Source of the DNA: Candidatus Rokuibacteriota bacterium
GTDB lineage: Bacteria > Methylomirabilota > Methylomirabilia > Rokubacteriales > CSP1-6
Assembly (NCBI GenBank): GCA_003220595.1
Contig: QHSZ01000025.1
Span: 1 to 35,069 of the forward strand
DNA length: 35,069 nt
Direction: 5' to 3'
Part shown: positions 17,814 through 27,144 of the stretch, one piece after another
Position numbering within the stretch: position 1 is the stretch's first letter
Layout: every line of letters begins with the position of its first letter
Notes under the pieces: generated by a model
What the model was told of the DNA's origin: nothing
Databases searched by the model: none
Seen by the model: the letters and a program-made list of their open reading frames with translations, nothing else
Made by a program: the position numbers and the translations under genes

Positions 17814-19385
17814 ATGGAGCGGCGCCGCTATCAGAACCTGTTGCGGGAGCGCCTCGGGAGCGGGCAGTTCGTCGCCTCCATCGAGTTCGTGACGCCGGAG
17901 GCCTCGGACGAGCTGGAAGGCGCGATCGCCCCCCTCATCGATCTCGCCGAGCACATCAAGGCCGATTCCCGCTTCCACACGATCGCCATCACGGACCGCG
18001 TCAAGTCCGACCACGATCACGATCCGGTCCTGGTCGGGGCCCGCGTGGCGGAGGCCTGCGGCAAGATGCCGACGGTGCACCTGTCGGGAAAGGATCGGGA
18101 CGCAGCGTGGACCGCGGACGCGCTGCGAAGACTCGAAGCCTCCGGCCTGGACGATCTCCTCGTCGTCACGGGTGACAAGGTCAAGGTCGAGCCGGGCGGG
18201 CGCCAGGTCCGATACTACGACTCGGTGAACATGGTCGCCCAGGCGCGCGCGGCCGGAGCCTTCCACATCGCGGCCGCCGTGTCGCCCTTCAAGTACCGCG
18301 AAGAAGACCTGATGAACCAGTACCTCAAGATGGCCAAGAAGGAGAAGGCCGGGGCGGACTGCTTCATCACCCAGGTCGGCTGGGACATGCTGAAGCTCAA
18401 GGAGCTGATGACGTACCGCCGCCGCCGGGGCTTCGCGGCGCCCGTCATGGGCGGCGTCATGCTCCTGACCGTGGCGCGGGCCCGCTATATCCGTCAGAAC
18501 AAGCTCGCAGGCATCACGATCACCGATGCGCTCCAGGCGCGCCTCGAGGAGGAGGCGAAGCAACCCGACAAGGGCGTCGGCGCGGCCTATCGGCGCCTCG
18601 CGCTCCAGATCGTCGGGCTCCGACGGCTCGGATTCGCCGGCTTTCAGCTCACAGGGATGCATCAGTTCGAGAAGCTCGACAAGCTCTTCCGGCAGATCGA
18701 CGGGCTCGAGCGAGGGCTGACCCACGAGGGCGCGTGGTGGGACGCCTGGTGGCTCGCGCTCCGAGGACACGAGCGCGCGCCGGTCGTCACGGCGCCGCGA
18801 CCGTACTACCTGTTCAAGGAGCTCGCGGAGCCGGGAGGCTGGAGCCTCCCGTCGGACCGGCTGACGCTCCGCGACCTCGACCCGCCAGCCTCGCCGAATG
18901 CCGAGCTCGAGCGGTACCGAAGCCTCGATCGGCTGGATAGCATGATCTTCAAGGACGGCTCACCGGGCGCGGCCTTGCTCAAGCCGATCGCGCGACTGGT
19001 ACCCTCCGGCGGGGCGCTCGACCGCGGGCTCCTCTGGCTCGAGCGGCACGTGAAGGAGCCGGTGCTCGGCTGCCAGACGTGCGGCTTCTGCCGGCTGCCC
19101 TACACGTCGTACGTGTGCCCCGAGACCTGTCCGAAGGGCCTCGCCAACGGCCCCTGCGGCGGCACCAGCGAGAACACCTGCGAGTTCGGGGACCGCGAGT
19201 GCATCCACGACCGCAAGTATCGGATCGCCCGGGACGCCGGGCGCCTCGCCGAGCTGGAGGACGTGCTCATCCCGGACGTCGACGCGACGACGCGCGGCAC
19301 GTGCTCGTGGACGAACCATTTCCGGGGCGCGGATCCCGCCGTCGTCCGCCTGAGCGAGATCCGAGCGAAAGGAAGCCGGGCATGA
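17814..19385 (+). CDS. Methylenetetrahydrofolate reductase with C-terminal Zn/Cys-rich MetV-type domain
   Basis: MetF-like barrel (FVASIEFVTPEAS...LLVVTGD) plus C-terminal CQTCGFCRLPYTSYVCPETCPKGLANGPCGGTSENTCEFGDRECIHDRKY. Confidence 0.88.
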   Translation: MERRRYQNLLRERLGSGQFVASIEFVTPEASDELEGAIAPLIDLAEHIKADSRFHTIAITDRVKSDHDHDPVLVGARVAEACGKMPTVHLSGKDRDAAWTADALRRLEASGLDDLLVVTGDKVKVEPGGRQVRYYDSVNMVAQARAAGAFHIAAAVSPFKYREEDLMNQYLKMAKKEKAGADCFITQVGWDMLKLKELMTYRRRRGFAAPVMGGVMLLTVARARYIRQNKLAGITITDALQARLEEEAKQPDKGVGAAYRRLALQIVGLRRLGFAGFQLTGMHQFEKLDKLFRQIDGLERGLTHEGAWWDAWWLALRGHERAPVVTAPRPYYLFKELAEPGGWSLPSDRLTLRDLDPPASPNAELERYRSLDRLDSMIFKDGSPGAALLKPIARLVPSGGALDRGLLWLERHVKEPVLGCQTCGFCRLPYTSYVCPETCPKGLANGPCGGTSENTCEFGDRECIHDRKYRIARDAGRLAELEDVLIPDVDATTRGTCSWTNHFRGADPAVVRLSEIRAKGSRA

Positions 19386-20359
19386 TCGAGCATCAGGGGC
19401 TGATCGTCATCGGCGAGAACCTCAACGCCACGCGAAAGATCAAGGGGTCGAGCCCCCGGATCCTCAAGGACGGTGACAAGCGCGGCCTCGGCTATACGGA
19501 CCTGTCGGGCACCAAGCGCGTGCTCGACCTGACGGACGCCTTCCCGGAGGATCCGAAGGAGCACGCCAACGCGATGATCCCCTACGTCGGCCAGTGCTTC
19601 CGGAACAAGGACCTGAAGTACCTGGAGACGGCGGTGCACGCCCAGCTCACCGCCGGGGCGCACATCATCGACCTGTGCGTCGACGAGATGTCCCCGTACC
19701 CCGAGCAGCGCATGGAGTGGATGCGCTGGGTCGTCACGACCGTGCAGGAGATGACGGACGCCGTCGTCAGCATCGACTCCTCCGATCCGCTGACGATCGA
19801 GGCGGGGCTCGAGGTGCACGATCCGAAGAAGAGTCGGCCCTTCATCAACTCGGTGAACCTGGAGGAAGGCCGCAACGTCCTCCACGCGATGGCCAAGGAG
19901 TACAACGCGTACCTGGCCGGGAACGCCTCGGGCCGCGCCGGCATGCCCTACAGCGCGCAGGAGCGCGTCGACCACCTGACCGAGCTGTCGAAGCAGATGG
20001 ACGAGCACGGCATCCCGATGGAAGATCGCTTCCTCGACGCGCTCGTCTTCCCGGTGGGCGCCGGGCCCGAGTTCGGCATGCACTACCTCGACGCGATCAA
20101 GCAGCTGCGGGCGACGCTGCCCGACGTCCACCTGTTCGGCGGGCACTCCAACGTGTCGTTCGGCCTCCCGGAGCGCAGGATTCTCAACGACGCCTTCCTC
20201 ATCCTGTCGGTCCTGGCGGGCTGCGACACGCTGATGGTCGATCCGCTCATGAATCCGCCCAAGGAGTACCTCGAATTCAAGCTCGCCGCGGAGGCGCTCA
20301 TGGGCAAGGACGAGTACTCCTTGAACTACATCGCGTATCATCGGAGCAGGAAGGTCTGA
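19382..20359 (+). CDS. Methyltetrahydrofolate:corrinoid methyltransferase (pterin-binding/DHPS family, AcsE/MtvA-like)
   Basis: VIGENLNATRKIKG, GAHIIDLCVDEMSPYPEQR, VSIDSSDPLTIEAGL, LFGGHSNVSFGLP. Confidence 0.88.
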   Translation: MIEHQGLIVIGENLNATRKIKGSSPRILKDGDKRGLGYTDLSGTKRVLDLTDAFPEDPKEHANAMIPYVGQCFRNKDLKYLETAVHAQLTAGAHIIDLCVDEMSPYPEQRMEWMRWVVTTVQEMTDAVVSIDSSDPLTIEAGLEVHDPKKSRPFINSVNLEEGRNVLHAMAKEYNAYLAGNASGRAGMPYSAQERVDHLTELSKQMDEHGIPMEDRFLDALVFPVGAGPEFGMHYLDAIKQLRATLPDVHLFGGHSNVSFGLPERRILNDAFLILSVLAGCDTLMVDPLMNPPKEYLEFKLAAEALMGKDEYSLNYIAYHRSRKV

Positions 20360-20370
20360 GGCGCCCGCCG

Positions 20371-21363
20371 ATGCCAGCCTCGCCGCCGATGACCGGTCTC
20401 CTGGCGCGCCTGTCCTCGCGGACGCCCCTGCTGAGCGACAGCGCGACCGGCACCTGGTTCCAGCAACGCCTCGGCGTGGCGCACGTCGGCGGCGAGTGCT
20501 GCGATCAGTACAACGTCACCGCCCCCGACGTCGTCCGCGAGCTCTACCGGGCGAAGCTCGACGCCGGCGCCGACCTCGTGCTCACGAACACGTTCAACAG
20601 CACGCCCCTGCGTCTCGCGGAGTTCCACATGGAGTCCGAGGCCGCCGACCGCTTCAATGCCGCCGGGGTGACGCTGCTCCGCGACGTGATCGCCGGCGTC
20701 GACCGCGAGGTGTTCGTGGGCGGGAACGTCGGCCCGACCGGCAAGATCATCGGACAATCCGCCACGTACGACGAGGTCATGGCGTCGATGCTCGCGCAGA
20801 TCCGGGCCCTGGTCCGCGCGGGCGTCGATGCCATCTGCGTGGAGACGATGCTGCAGTCGCTCGAGGGACAGGCGGCGGTGGAGGCGGCGCGCCAGGTGTT
20901 CGCCGACGAGGGCATCCGCGTGCCGCTCTACACGACCTTCGCCTTCATGAACCGGCCGGCGGGCAGCGACGCCGCGTTCCGGACCTTCTTCGGGGACACG
21001 GTGCGCAACATCATGGAAGGCAACGAGGACCTGCTCGCCGAGCGCCCCTTCGTCGGCGCCCGCGCCCTCGCGATCGACGTCGTCGGCGCCAACTGCACCA
21101 TCGGCGTCGATGACGCGGTGGCGGTCACGAAGGAGTTCAGCCGATACTTCTCCGACCACGGCCTGGCGGGTAAGATGTTCGTGTCGGCGAAGCCGAATTC
21201 CCAGATCATGGCGACGATGGCGTACGAGGATCCGGAGTTCGTCGCCTCGCGCTTCGACCGGCTCGTGGACGCCGGGGCGCACCTCGTCGGTTTCTGCTGC
21301 GGGTCGACGCCGGAACACATCGCGGCGACCGCCCGGCAGCGACGCCGGCTGCTCGGCTTCTGA
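20371..21363 (+). CDS. Homocysteine S-methyltransferase domain protein
   Basis: TAPDVVRELYRAKLDAGADLVLTNTFNST, GGNVGPTG, GANCTIG and GFCCGSTPEHIAA (Zn Cys residues). Confidence 0.88.
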   Translation: MPASPPMTGLLARLSSRTPLLSDSATGTWFQQRLGVAHVGGECCDQYNVTAPDVVRELYRAKLDAGADLVLTNTFNSTPLRLAEFHMESEAADRFNAAGVTLLRDVIAGVDREVFVGGNVGPTGKIIGQSATYDEVMASMLAQIRALVRAGVDAICVETMLQSLEGQAAVEAARQVFADEGIRVPLYTTFAFMNRPAGSDAAFRTFFGDTVRNIMEGNEDLLAERPFVGARALAIDVVGANCTIGVDDAVAVTKEFSRYFSDHGLAGKMFVSAKPNSQIMATMAYEDPEFVASRFDRLVDAGAHLVGFCCGSTPEHIAATARQRRRLLGF

Positions 21364-21410
21364 CGCGGCTGCGCCGAACATATGACGGGTCGAGACATGG
21401 GAGGACGGAG

Positions 21411-22580
21411 ATGAGCGAGCTGAAGCCTCGGGACCGATTCGCGCGGGCGATCCGGCGTGAAAAGGTGGACCGCGTGCCGACGCTGTATCGCTTCAAGAAG
21501 GAGTCGAAGGAGAAGGTGGCGCGCATCTTCGGCATCCACAACACGGGCACCGGGATGAAGCACGACCCCTCGCTCGAGCTCCGACTCGGCAACGACGCCA
21601 TCATGTACCAGATCGGCATCAACGCGGAGTTCTCGCACCATCCGATCGCGATCGGCGAGACGTGGTACAGCGACTTCAAGGTCGGCTACGGCAAGAGCGG
21701 CCTCCAGGGGATGACCGAGGAGCAGCACAAGGCGTTCGAGAAGACGCAGGATTTCTGGGGGCCGGCGAAGGTGGTGCCGGAGAATTTTCCCAAGCATCAC
21801 CCGATCACGTCCATGGACGACCTGAAGAACTACACGTGGCCCGATCCGGCCAACCCGCGGCTGCTCGACCCGATCCGGGACGTGTGCAAGCAATGGCAGA
21901 GCGACTACTTCATCATGGTCGACCTGTCCTCGACGCTCATCGAGGCGGCGTATGCGCACCTGGTCGGCACGCAGAACTTCTTCCTGTACCTCTACGACGA
22001 GCCCGAGCTGATCGCCGGCGTCCTGGACGGGCTGACGGAGTACTACGCCGCCCTCGGCAAGAACGTGGCCGCGCTCGGCGTGGACATGCTCCGCGTGGGC
22101 GACGACATCGGCTCGCAGCAGGGGATGATGTTCGATCCGGCCACCTGGCGTGAGCTCGCCAAGCCCCGCTTCGCCTACATGTTCGAGCAGTTCAAGAAGG
22201 TCAACCCCGACGTGTATCTCAAGTTCCACTCCTGCGGCGACTACTCGCCGATCATGCAGGACGAGGTCGACCTGGGCGTGAACCTGACCGGGCTCATGCA
22301 ACCGGTGGGCGGGAACCGGGACCAGGCCACGATGAAGAAGAAGTTCGGCGACAAGATCTCGATGATCGGCGGCCTCGACGTGCAGCGCCTGCTGCCGCGC
22401 GGCCAGGTCGAGGAAGTGCGCGAGGGCGTGCTGAACGTCATGAAGAACCTCGCCGTCGGGGGCGGCTACATCTTCTCGCCGGCCCACTACATCCTGGCCG
22501 ACGTCCCCGTCCAGAACATCTTCGCCATGATCGAGGCCGTCAAGGACTACGGGGTCTACGGCAAGTATCCGCTCAACTAG
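21411..22580 (+). CDS. URO-D-family corrinoid methyltransferase (MT1-like), copy 1
   Basis: PRDRFARAIRREKVDRVP start; FHSCGDYSPIM (HxC Zn motif of methyltransferases); adjacent corrinoid protein. Confidence 0.85.
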   Translation: MSELKPRDRFARAIRREKVDRVPTLYRFKKESKEKVARIFGIHNTGTGMKHDPSLELRLGNDAIMYQIGINAEFSHHPIAIGETWYSDFKVGYGKSGLQGMTEEQHKAFEKTQDFWGPAKVVPENFPKHHPITSMDDLKNYTWPDPANPRLLDPIRDVCKQWQSDYFIMVDLSSTLIEAAYAHLVGTQNFFLYLYDEPELIAGVLDGLTEYYAALGKNVAALGVDMLRVGDDIGSQQGMMFDPATWRELAKPRFAYMFEQFKKVNPDVYLKFHSCGDYSPIMQDEVDLGVNLTGLMQPVGGNRDQATMKKKFGDKISMIGGLDVQRLLPRGQVEEVREGVLNVMKNLAVGGGYIFSPAHYILADVPVQNIFAMIEAVKDYGVYGKYPLN

Positions 22581-22591
22581 GGAGCCGAGGC

Positions 22592-23302
22592 ATGGGAAAC
22601 GTACCGACTCTCCAGATTCCAGAAGGATGGCAGTCACGGGTGCCAGCCGGCTGGGACTGGACCGAGCTGTGGGTGGCCATCGAGAAGGGCAAGCACAAGA
22701 TCGCCCACGAGCTCGTGCAGAAGGCGATCGACGCGCAGATCCATCCGAAGACGATCCTGGATGACGGCCTCTTCCCCGGCTTCAATCTGCAGGGCGACCG
22801 CTTCAGCGAGCAGATCATCTTCATTCCGGAGATGCTCATCACCGCGCGGGCGATGAAGGCCGGCCTCGCGCTCATTCGCCCCCTGCTGGCCGCCGCCGCC
22901 GAGAAGCCCGTCGGCACCTTCATCATCGGGACCGTCCTCGGGGACATGCACGACATCGGCCAGACGATCGTGACGATCATGCTCGAAAACGCCGGCTTCC
23001 GTGTCATCAACCTGGGGACGGACACGCATCCCGACAAGTTCATCGATGCCGCGAAGCGGGAGAAGGCCGACCTGGTCGGGTTCTCCGCGCTGCTCTCCAC
23101 GACCATTTACTACCAGAAGGTGACCATCGAGGAATTCGCGAAAGCGGGGCTCAGGAGCAAGGTGAAGATCCTGGTCGGCGGCGCGCCCACCAGCCAGCAG
23201 TGGGCCGACGAGATCGGCGCCGACGGTTGGGGCAAGGACGCGATGCTGGCCGTGCAGCTCGCCAAGCGGCTCGTCAAGGAGCCGCGAGAGGCGTGGGAGT
23301 AG
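22592..23302 (+). CDS. Corrinoid (B12-binding) methyl carrier protein, copy 1
   Basis: GDMHDIGQTIV (DxHxxG) with N-terminal helical domain; GGAPTSQQWADEIGADGWG. Confidence 0.9.
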   Translation: MGNVPTLQIPEGWQSRVPAGWDWTELWVAIEKGKHKIAHELVQKAIDAQIHPKTILDDGLFPGFNLQGDRFSEQIIFIPEMLITARAMKAGLALIRPLLAAAAEKPVGTFIIGTVLGDMHDIGQTIVTIMLENAGFRVINLGTDTHPDKFIDAAKREKADLVGFSALLSTTIYYQKVTIEEFAKAGLRSKVKILVGGAPTSQQWADEIGADGWGKDAMLAVQLAKRLVKEPREAWE

Positions 23303-23304
23303 CC

Positions 23305-23688
23305 ATGGAATTCGTGCCGATCGCCCGCCTCGAGGAGATTCCGGCCGGGGAGGCCAGGCTGTTCGAGCGCCACGGGGTCCGCGCCCTCCTGACGCGCGTC
23401 GGGGACACCGTGTTCGCGCTCCAGGCCCGGTGTCCCCATCGGGGCTGCGACTGGAACGGGGCTACGCTCGACGGCGAGATCCTGGCCTGTCCGCGGTGCC
23501 GCTTCCGCTATTCCGCGCGGACGGGTCTGAACCCGCTCACGACCGCGTGTCACGTCAACCAGTCGACGGCCGAGTATCACTATCGCAATTTCCCCGAGGG
23601 CCGGGCCGAGCTGTACGACGTGCGCGTCGACGCCGAGACGGTCGCGGTGGCGACGGCGCCGCGGCCGTTCAGGAAAGTCGTCGTCTGA
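23305..23688 (+). CDS. Rieske-like [2Fe-2S] protein with atypical ligand set
   Basis: CPHRGCDWNGATLDGEILACPRCRFRYSARTG: second Rieske motif reads CPRC instead of CPxH. Confidence 0.8.
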   Translation: MEFVPIARLEEIPAGEARLFERHGVRALLTRVGDTVFALQARCPHRGCDWNGATLDGEILACPRCRFRYSARTGLNPLTTACHVNQSTAEYHYRNFPEGRAELYDVRVDAETVAVATAPRPFRKVVV

Positions 23689-25571
23689 TGGGCCGGACCC
23701 TCGCCGTCACCTTCGAGCCCGTCGGGCGGACGATCCCGGTCACGCCGGGGCAGACATTTCTGAGAGCCGCGCAGGACGCCGGGATCGACGTGATGGCGAC
23801 GTGCGGGGGCCGGGGCCGGTGCCACAGCTGTCGCATCAAGATCGTCAAGGGCAGCGTGCCGCCGCCGACCATCATGGACACCGTCCAGCTCGGACACGAC
23901 GAAGTCAGGGAGGGCTTTCGCCTGTCGTGCCAGACGGCCGTCTCGTCCGACTGCGCGGTGATGGTGATGCCGCCCATCGCGGAGGGCGGCCACCAGATCC
24001 TGTCGTGCTCGCACGTGTTCCGCGAGACGACCAGCCTCGACTCGGGCGTCGAGAAGCGGCTCATCAAGGCGGGCCTGCCGACCGAGGAGCACCATCAGAC
24101 CTCGGACGTCGAGGAGATCCTGGCCGCGCTGGGCAACGGCGTCAGCGGCGACGTGCCGCTCGACCTGCTGCGCAAGGTGCCGGCCCTGTTACGCGACGAC
24201 GGCGGCGCGCTGACGGTGACGACGTTCAACAAGCGGATCATCGACCTCGAGTCGGGCGACACCACCACGCATCGCTACGGTATGGCGTTCGACATCGGCA
24301 CGACGAGCATCGTCGGCTTCCTCCTCGATCTGGCGACGGGCGAGCAGCTCGCGGCGGTCGGCAGCCTCAATCCCCAGGCCGTGTACGGCGGCGATCTCAT
24401 GTCGCGCATCGCCTTCGCCCAGTTCAACGCCGAGGCGCTCAAGAAGCTCCAGACGCGGGTCCTGGCGGCGATCAATGGATTCGTGAAGGAGGCGTGCGAC
24501 AAGGCCAAGGTCGCGCCGGCGCACGTCTACAAGGTCGTCATCGTCGGCAACACCTGCATGCACCACATCTTCCTCGGCATCGATCCGACGCACGTGGGGC
24601 TCGCACCGTACGCGCCCTCCGTGCGCTCGCCGATCGTCGTCACGGCACGAGAGCTGCTGGTCCGGGTGAACCCGAACGCCGCCGTGTGCTTCCTGCCGAT
24701 CGTGGCCGGGTTCGTCGGCGCCGACACCATGGCGGTCGTGCTCGCCACGCGGATCTACGACAGCCCGCACGTCCGCGTGGCCGTCGACATCGGGACCAAC
24801 GGCGAGGTCGTGATGGGCTCGCGCCGCAAGCTCGTGGCGTGCTCGGCGCCCGCGGGCCCGGCGCTGGAAGGCGCCCAGATCAAGCACGGCATGCGCGGCG
24901 CGCTCGGGGCGATCGAGAAGGTCGAGATCGCGGACGACGTCGTCTGCGGTGTCATCGGCGGCGTGCCGCCCATCGGCATCTGCGGCTCCGGCCTCATCGA
25001 CGCCGTGGCGAAGATGCTGGACGCCAAGATCGTGGGCCCGTCCGGCCTGTTGCGCATCGAGGAGCGGGACGTGCTGGCGCCGGCGCTCCGCGATCGCCTG
25101 GTCGAGCGCGACGGCGAGCGGCAGTTCGTCCTCGCCTGGGCTGCTGCGTCGGGCCACGGCCAGGACATCACGATCAGTCAACAGGACATCCGGCAGCTCC
25201 AGCTGGCGAAGGGCGCCATCTATTCGGGGATCCTCATGCTCAAGAAGGTCATGGGCGTGCAGGACGGTCAGATCAAGGAGCTGATGCTGGCCGGCGGGTT
25301 CGGCAACTACATCAACATCGAGAGCGCCGTCCGGATCCACCTGCTGCCCGACCTGCCCGTCGAGCGCATCCGGTACGTGGGCAACGCGGCGGCCCTCGGC
25401 GCGCAGATGGCGCTCCTGTCCGAGACCGAGCGCAGCCGCGCCATCGCGCTGGCGCGCTCGATCGAGCACGTCTCGCTCGCCGCGCGGCCCGACTTCCAGG
25501 ACATCTTCATCGAAGCCATCTGTTTCCCCGGAGACGAGGCCGCCGACATGCTCCTGTCCGGAGGGGCGTGA
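23688..25571 (+). CDS. Reductive activator of corrinoid proteins (RACo-type; [2Fe-2S] + ASKHA ATPase)
   Basis: N-terminal CGGRGRCHSCRIKIVKG ferredoxin motif; FDIGTTSIVGFLLDL, VDIGTNGEVVMGS, LAGGFGNYINIESAVRIHLLPDLP. Confidence 0.92.
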   Translation: MGRTLAVTFEPVGRTIPVTPGQTFLRAAQDAGIDVMATCGGRGRCHSCRIKIVKGSVPPPTIMDTVQLGHDEVREGFRLSCQTAVSSDCAVMVMPPIAEGGHQILSCSHVFRETTSLDSGVEKRLIKAGLPTEEHHQTSDVEEILAALGNGVSGDVPLDLLRKVPALLRDDGGALTVTTFNKRIIDLESGDTTTHRYGMAFDIGTTSIVGFLLDLATGEQLAAVGSLNPQAVYGGDLMSRIAFAQFNAEALKKLQTRVLAAINGFVKEACDKAKVAPAHVYKVVIVGNTCMHHIFLGIDPTHVGLAPYAPSVRSPIVVTARELLVRVNPNAAVCFLPIVAGFVGADTMAVVLATRIYDSPHVRVAVDIGTNGEVVMGSRRKLVACSAPAGPALEGAQIKHGMRGALGAIEKVEIADDVVCGVIGGVPPIGICGSGLIDAVAKMLDAKIVGPSGLLRIEERDVLAPALRDRLVERDGERQFVLAWAAASGHGQDITISQQDIRQLQLAKGAIYSGILMLKKVMGVQDGQIKELMLAGGFGNYINIESAVRIHLLPDLPVERIRYVGNAAALGAQMALLSETERSRAIALARSIEHVSLAARPDFQDIFIEAICFPGDEAADMLLSGGA

Positions 25572-26479
25572 TGCTGGTCAACCCGATCTGCGGGTTTCTC
25601 GGCTCGGGCAAGACCACCCTCATGCGCCGGATCATCGACGAGCGCGGCGGGCGGGAGCCGATGGCGGTCATCGTGAACGAGTTCGGCGACGTCGGCATCG
25701 ACGGCGCCATCCTGTCCGGACACAGCGTCGACATGATCGAGCTCAGCTCCGGGTGCCTCTGTTGCACGCTGAAGGGCTCGCTCGTGAACGCGCTCGAGGA
25801 GCTGCGCGACAAGAAGGCCACCCGGCGCGTGGTCATCGAGGCCACCGGCGTGGCCCAGCCGGGCGAGATGCTGGACGTGCTCGCCGATCCGGCGCTCAAG
25901 GGGTCGGTGGACGTCGGGCCGATGGTCACCGTCGTGGACGCCGCCAAGTTCATGGGCCTGCGACGGGTGCTCGGGGCCTTCTACACGGACCAGGTCCGGC
26001 GGGCGGACGTGCTCCTGCTGAACAAGACGGATCTCGCGAAGCCCGAGCAGCTCGAGGCGGTTCGACGGCAAGTCACGGCCCTGAACCCGCGCGCGACCAT
26101 CGTCACGACGGAGCGCTGCAATGTGGAGCTGGGCGTGGTCCTGGACAGGGCGGCGGGCGCGCCCGAGCCGAGCGCGCTCGAGCAGGGGCTCGCCTCGCCC
26201 GCGCCGGCCGCGTCCTTCGTCTCGTTCGTCGTCCCGGTCGCGTTCGACGCCGACCGGGCGAAGCTCACCCGGTTCTTCGGCGCCCTCCCGCCGGCGATCG
26301 TTCGCGCCAAGGGCTTCATGCGGATCGACGGGGAGGCGGCCACGGTCCAGTTCGCCGCGGGGCAGCTGGAGCTCACGGCGGCGCCGAGTCCGCGCGGCTT
26401 CACGCTCGTCTTCATCGCGAGCCAGGAGCCCGACCGGACGGCGATCCGGCAGGCCCTCGAGGGGACGCGGCGGGGATGA
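25571..26479 (+). CDS. CobW/COG0523 G3E-family GTPase
   Basis: GFLGSGKTTLMRR, NEFGDVGIDGAIL, SSGCLCCTLKG (CxCC), LLNKTDL. Confidence 0.9.
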   Translation: MLVNPICGFLGSGKTTLMRRIIDERGGREPMAVIVNEFGDVGIDGAILSGHSVDMIELSSGCLCCTLKGSLVNALEELRDKKATRRVVIEATGVAQPGEMLDVLADPALKGSVDVGPMVTVVDAAKFMGLRRVLGAFYTDQVRRADVLLLNKTDLAKPEQLEAVRRQVTALNPRATIVTTERCNVELGVVLDRAAGAPEPSALEQGLASPAPAASFVSFVVPVAFDADRAKLTRFFGALPPAIVRAKGFMRIDGEAATVQFAAGQLELTAAPSPRGFTLVFIASQEPDRTAIRQALEGTRRG

Positions 26480-27120
26480 AGATCAAGGCGCACGCCTCGC
26501 TGACCGAGAAGGCGTACCAGACCCTCGTGCACAAGATCGTCGTGCTGGAGCTGGCGCCTGGCTCGGTGCTCACCGAGGGCCGGCTGATCCACGAGATGAA
26601 GATCGGGCGCACGCCGATCCGCGAGGCGATCCAGCGCCTGATCGCCGAGGGGTTGGTGACGCACCTCCACCATCGCGGCATGCTGGTCGCCGAGATCCGC
26701 GCCGAGGACGTCCAGCAGATCAACGAATTCCGCGCGCAGGTGGAAGGGTACGCGGCGCGCCTGGCCGCGACCCGGATGACGCCGGCGCAGATCGAGGAGC
26801 TGCAGCGCATTCACACCGTTCTCGATCGCTCCATGGCGGACATGGACGCGGAGGCGTTCGTCGCGCAGGACCGGCTCTTCCATGAGCTGCTCGCGCGCGG
26901 CGCGCAGAACCGCTACCTCGAGGCGACGCTGCTGCGGCTCTACAACCTGCACCTGCGGCTCTGGTACTACCTCTACAAGAAGCAGGGGGGCCTGCGGGAG
27001 ACCGTCCACGAGCACCAGGAGGTCATCGAGGCGCTCGTGCGGCGCGATCCGGACGAATCCGAGCGGGCCATGCGAGGCTACGTGATGCGGTTGGCGCGCC
27101 AGATCAAAGACATCATTTAG
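26476..27120 (+). CDS. GntR-family regulator, FCD subfamily
   Basis: N-terminal wHTH (LTEGRLIHEMKIGRTPIREAIQRLIAEGLV) and helical FCD domain. Confidence 0.9.
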   Translation: MKIKAHASLTEKAYQTLVHKIVVLELAPGSVLTEGRLIHEMKIGRTPIREAIQRLIAEGLVTHLHHRGMLVAEIRAEDVQQINEFRAQVEGYAARLAATRMTPAQIEELQRIHTVLDRSMADMDAEAFVAQDRLFHELLARGAQNRYLEATLLRLYNLHLRLWYYLYKKQGGLRETVHEHQEVIEALVRRDPDESERAMRGYVMRLARQIKDII

Positions 27121-27144
27121 ACGACAGGATCAACGGGGGCCGTG

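Noticed and set aside
16893-18770. 625-aa minus-strand ORF antisense to the MetH-activation/MetF genes
   Set aside because: No recognisable domain; opposite strongly supported CDSs.
23801-26479. 892-aa + strand ORF overlapping RACo
   Set aside because: Only its C-terminal part from 25571 (CobW GTPase) is real; the upstream portion is an out-of-frame, Arg-rich shadow of RACo.
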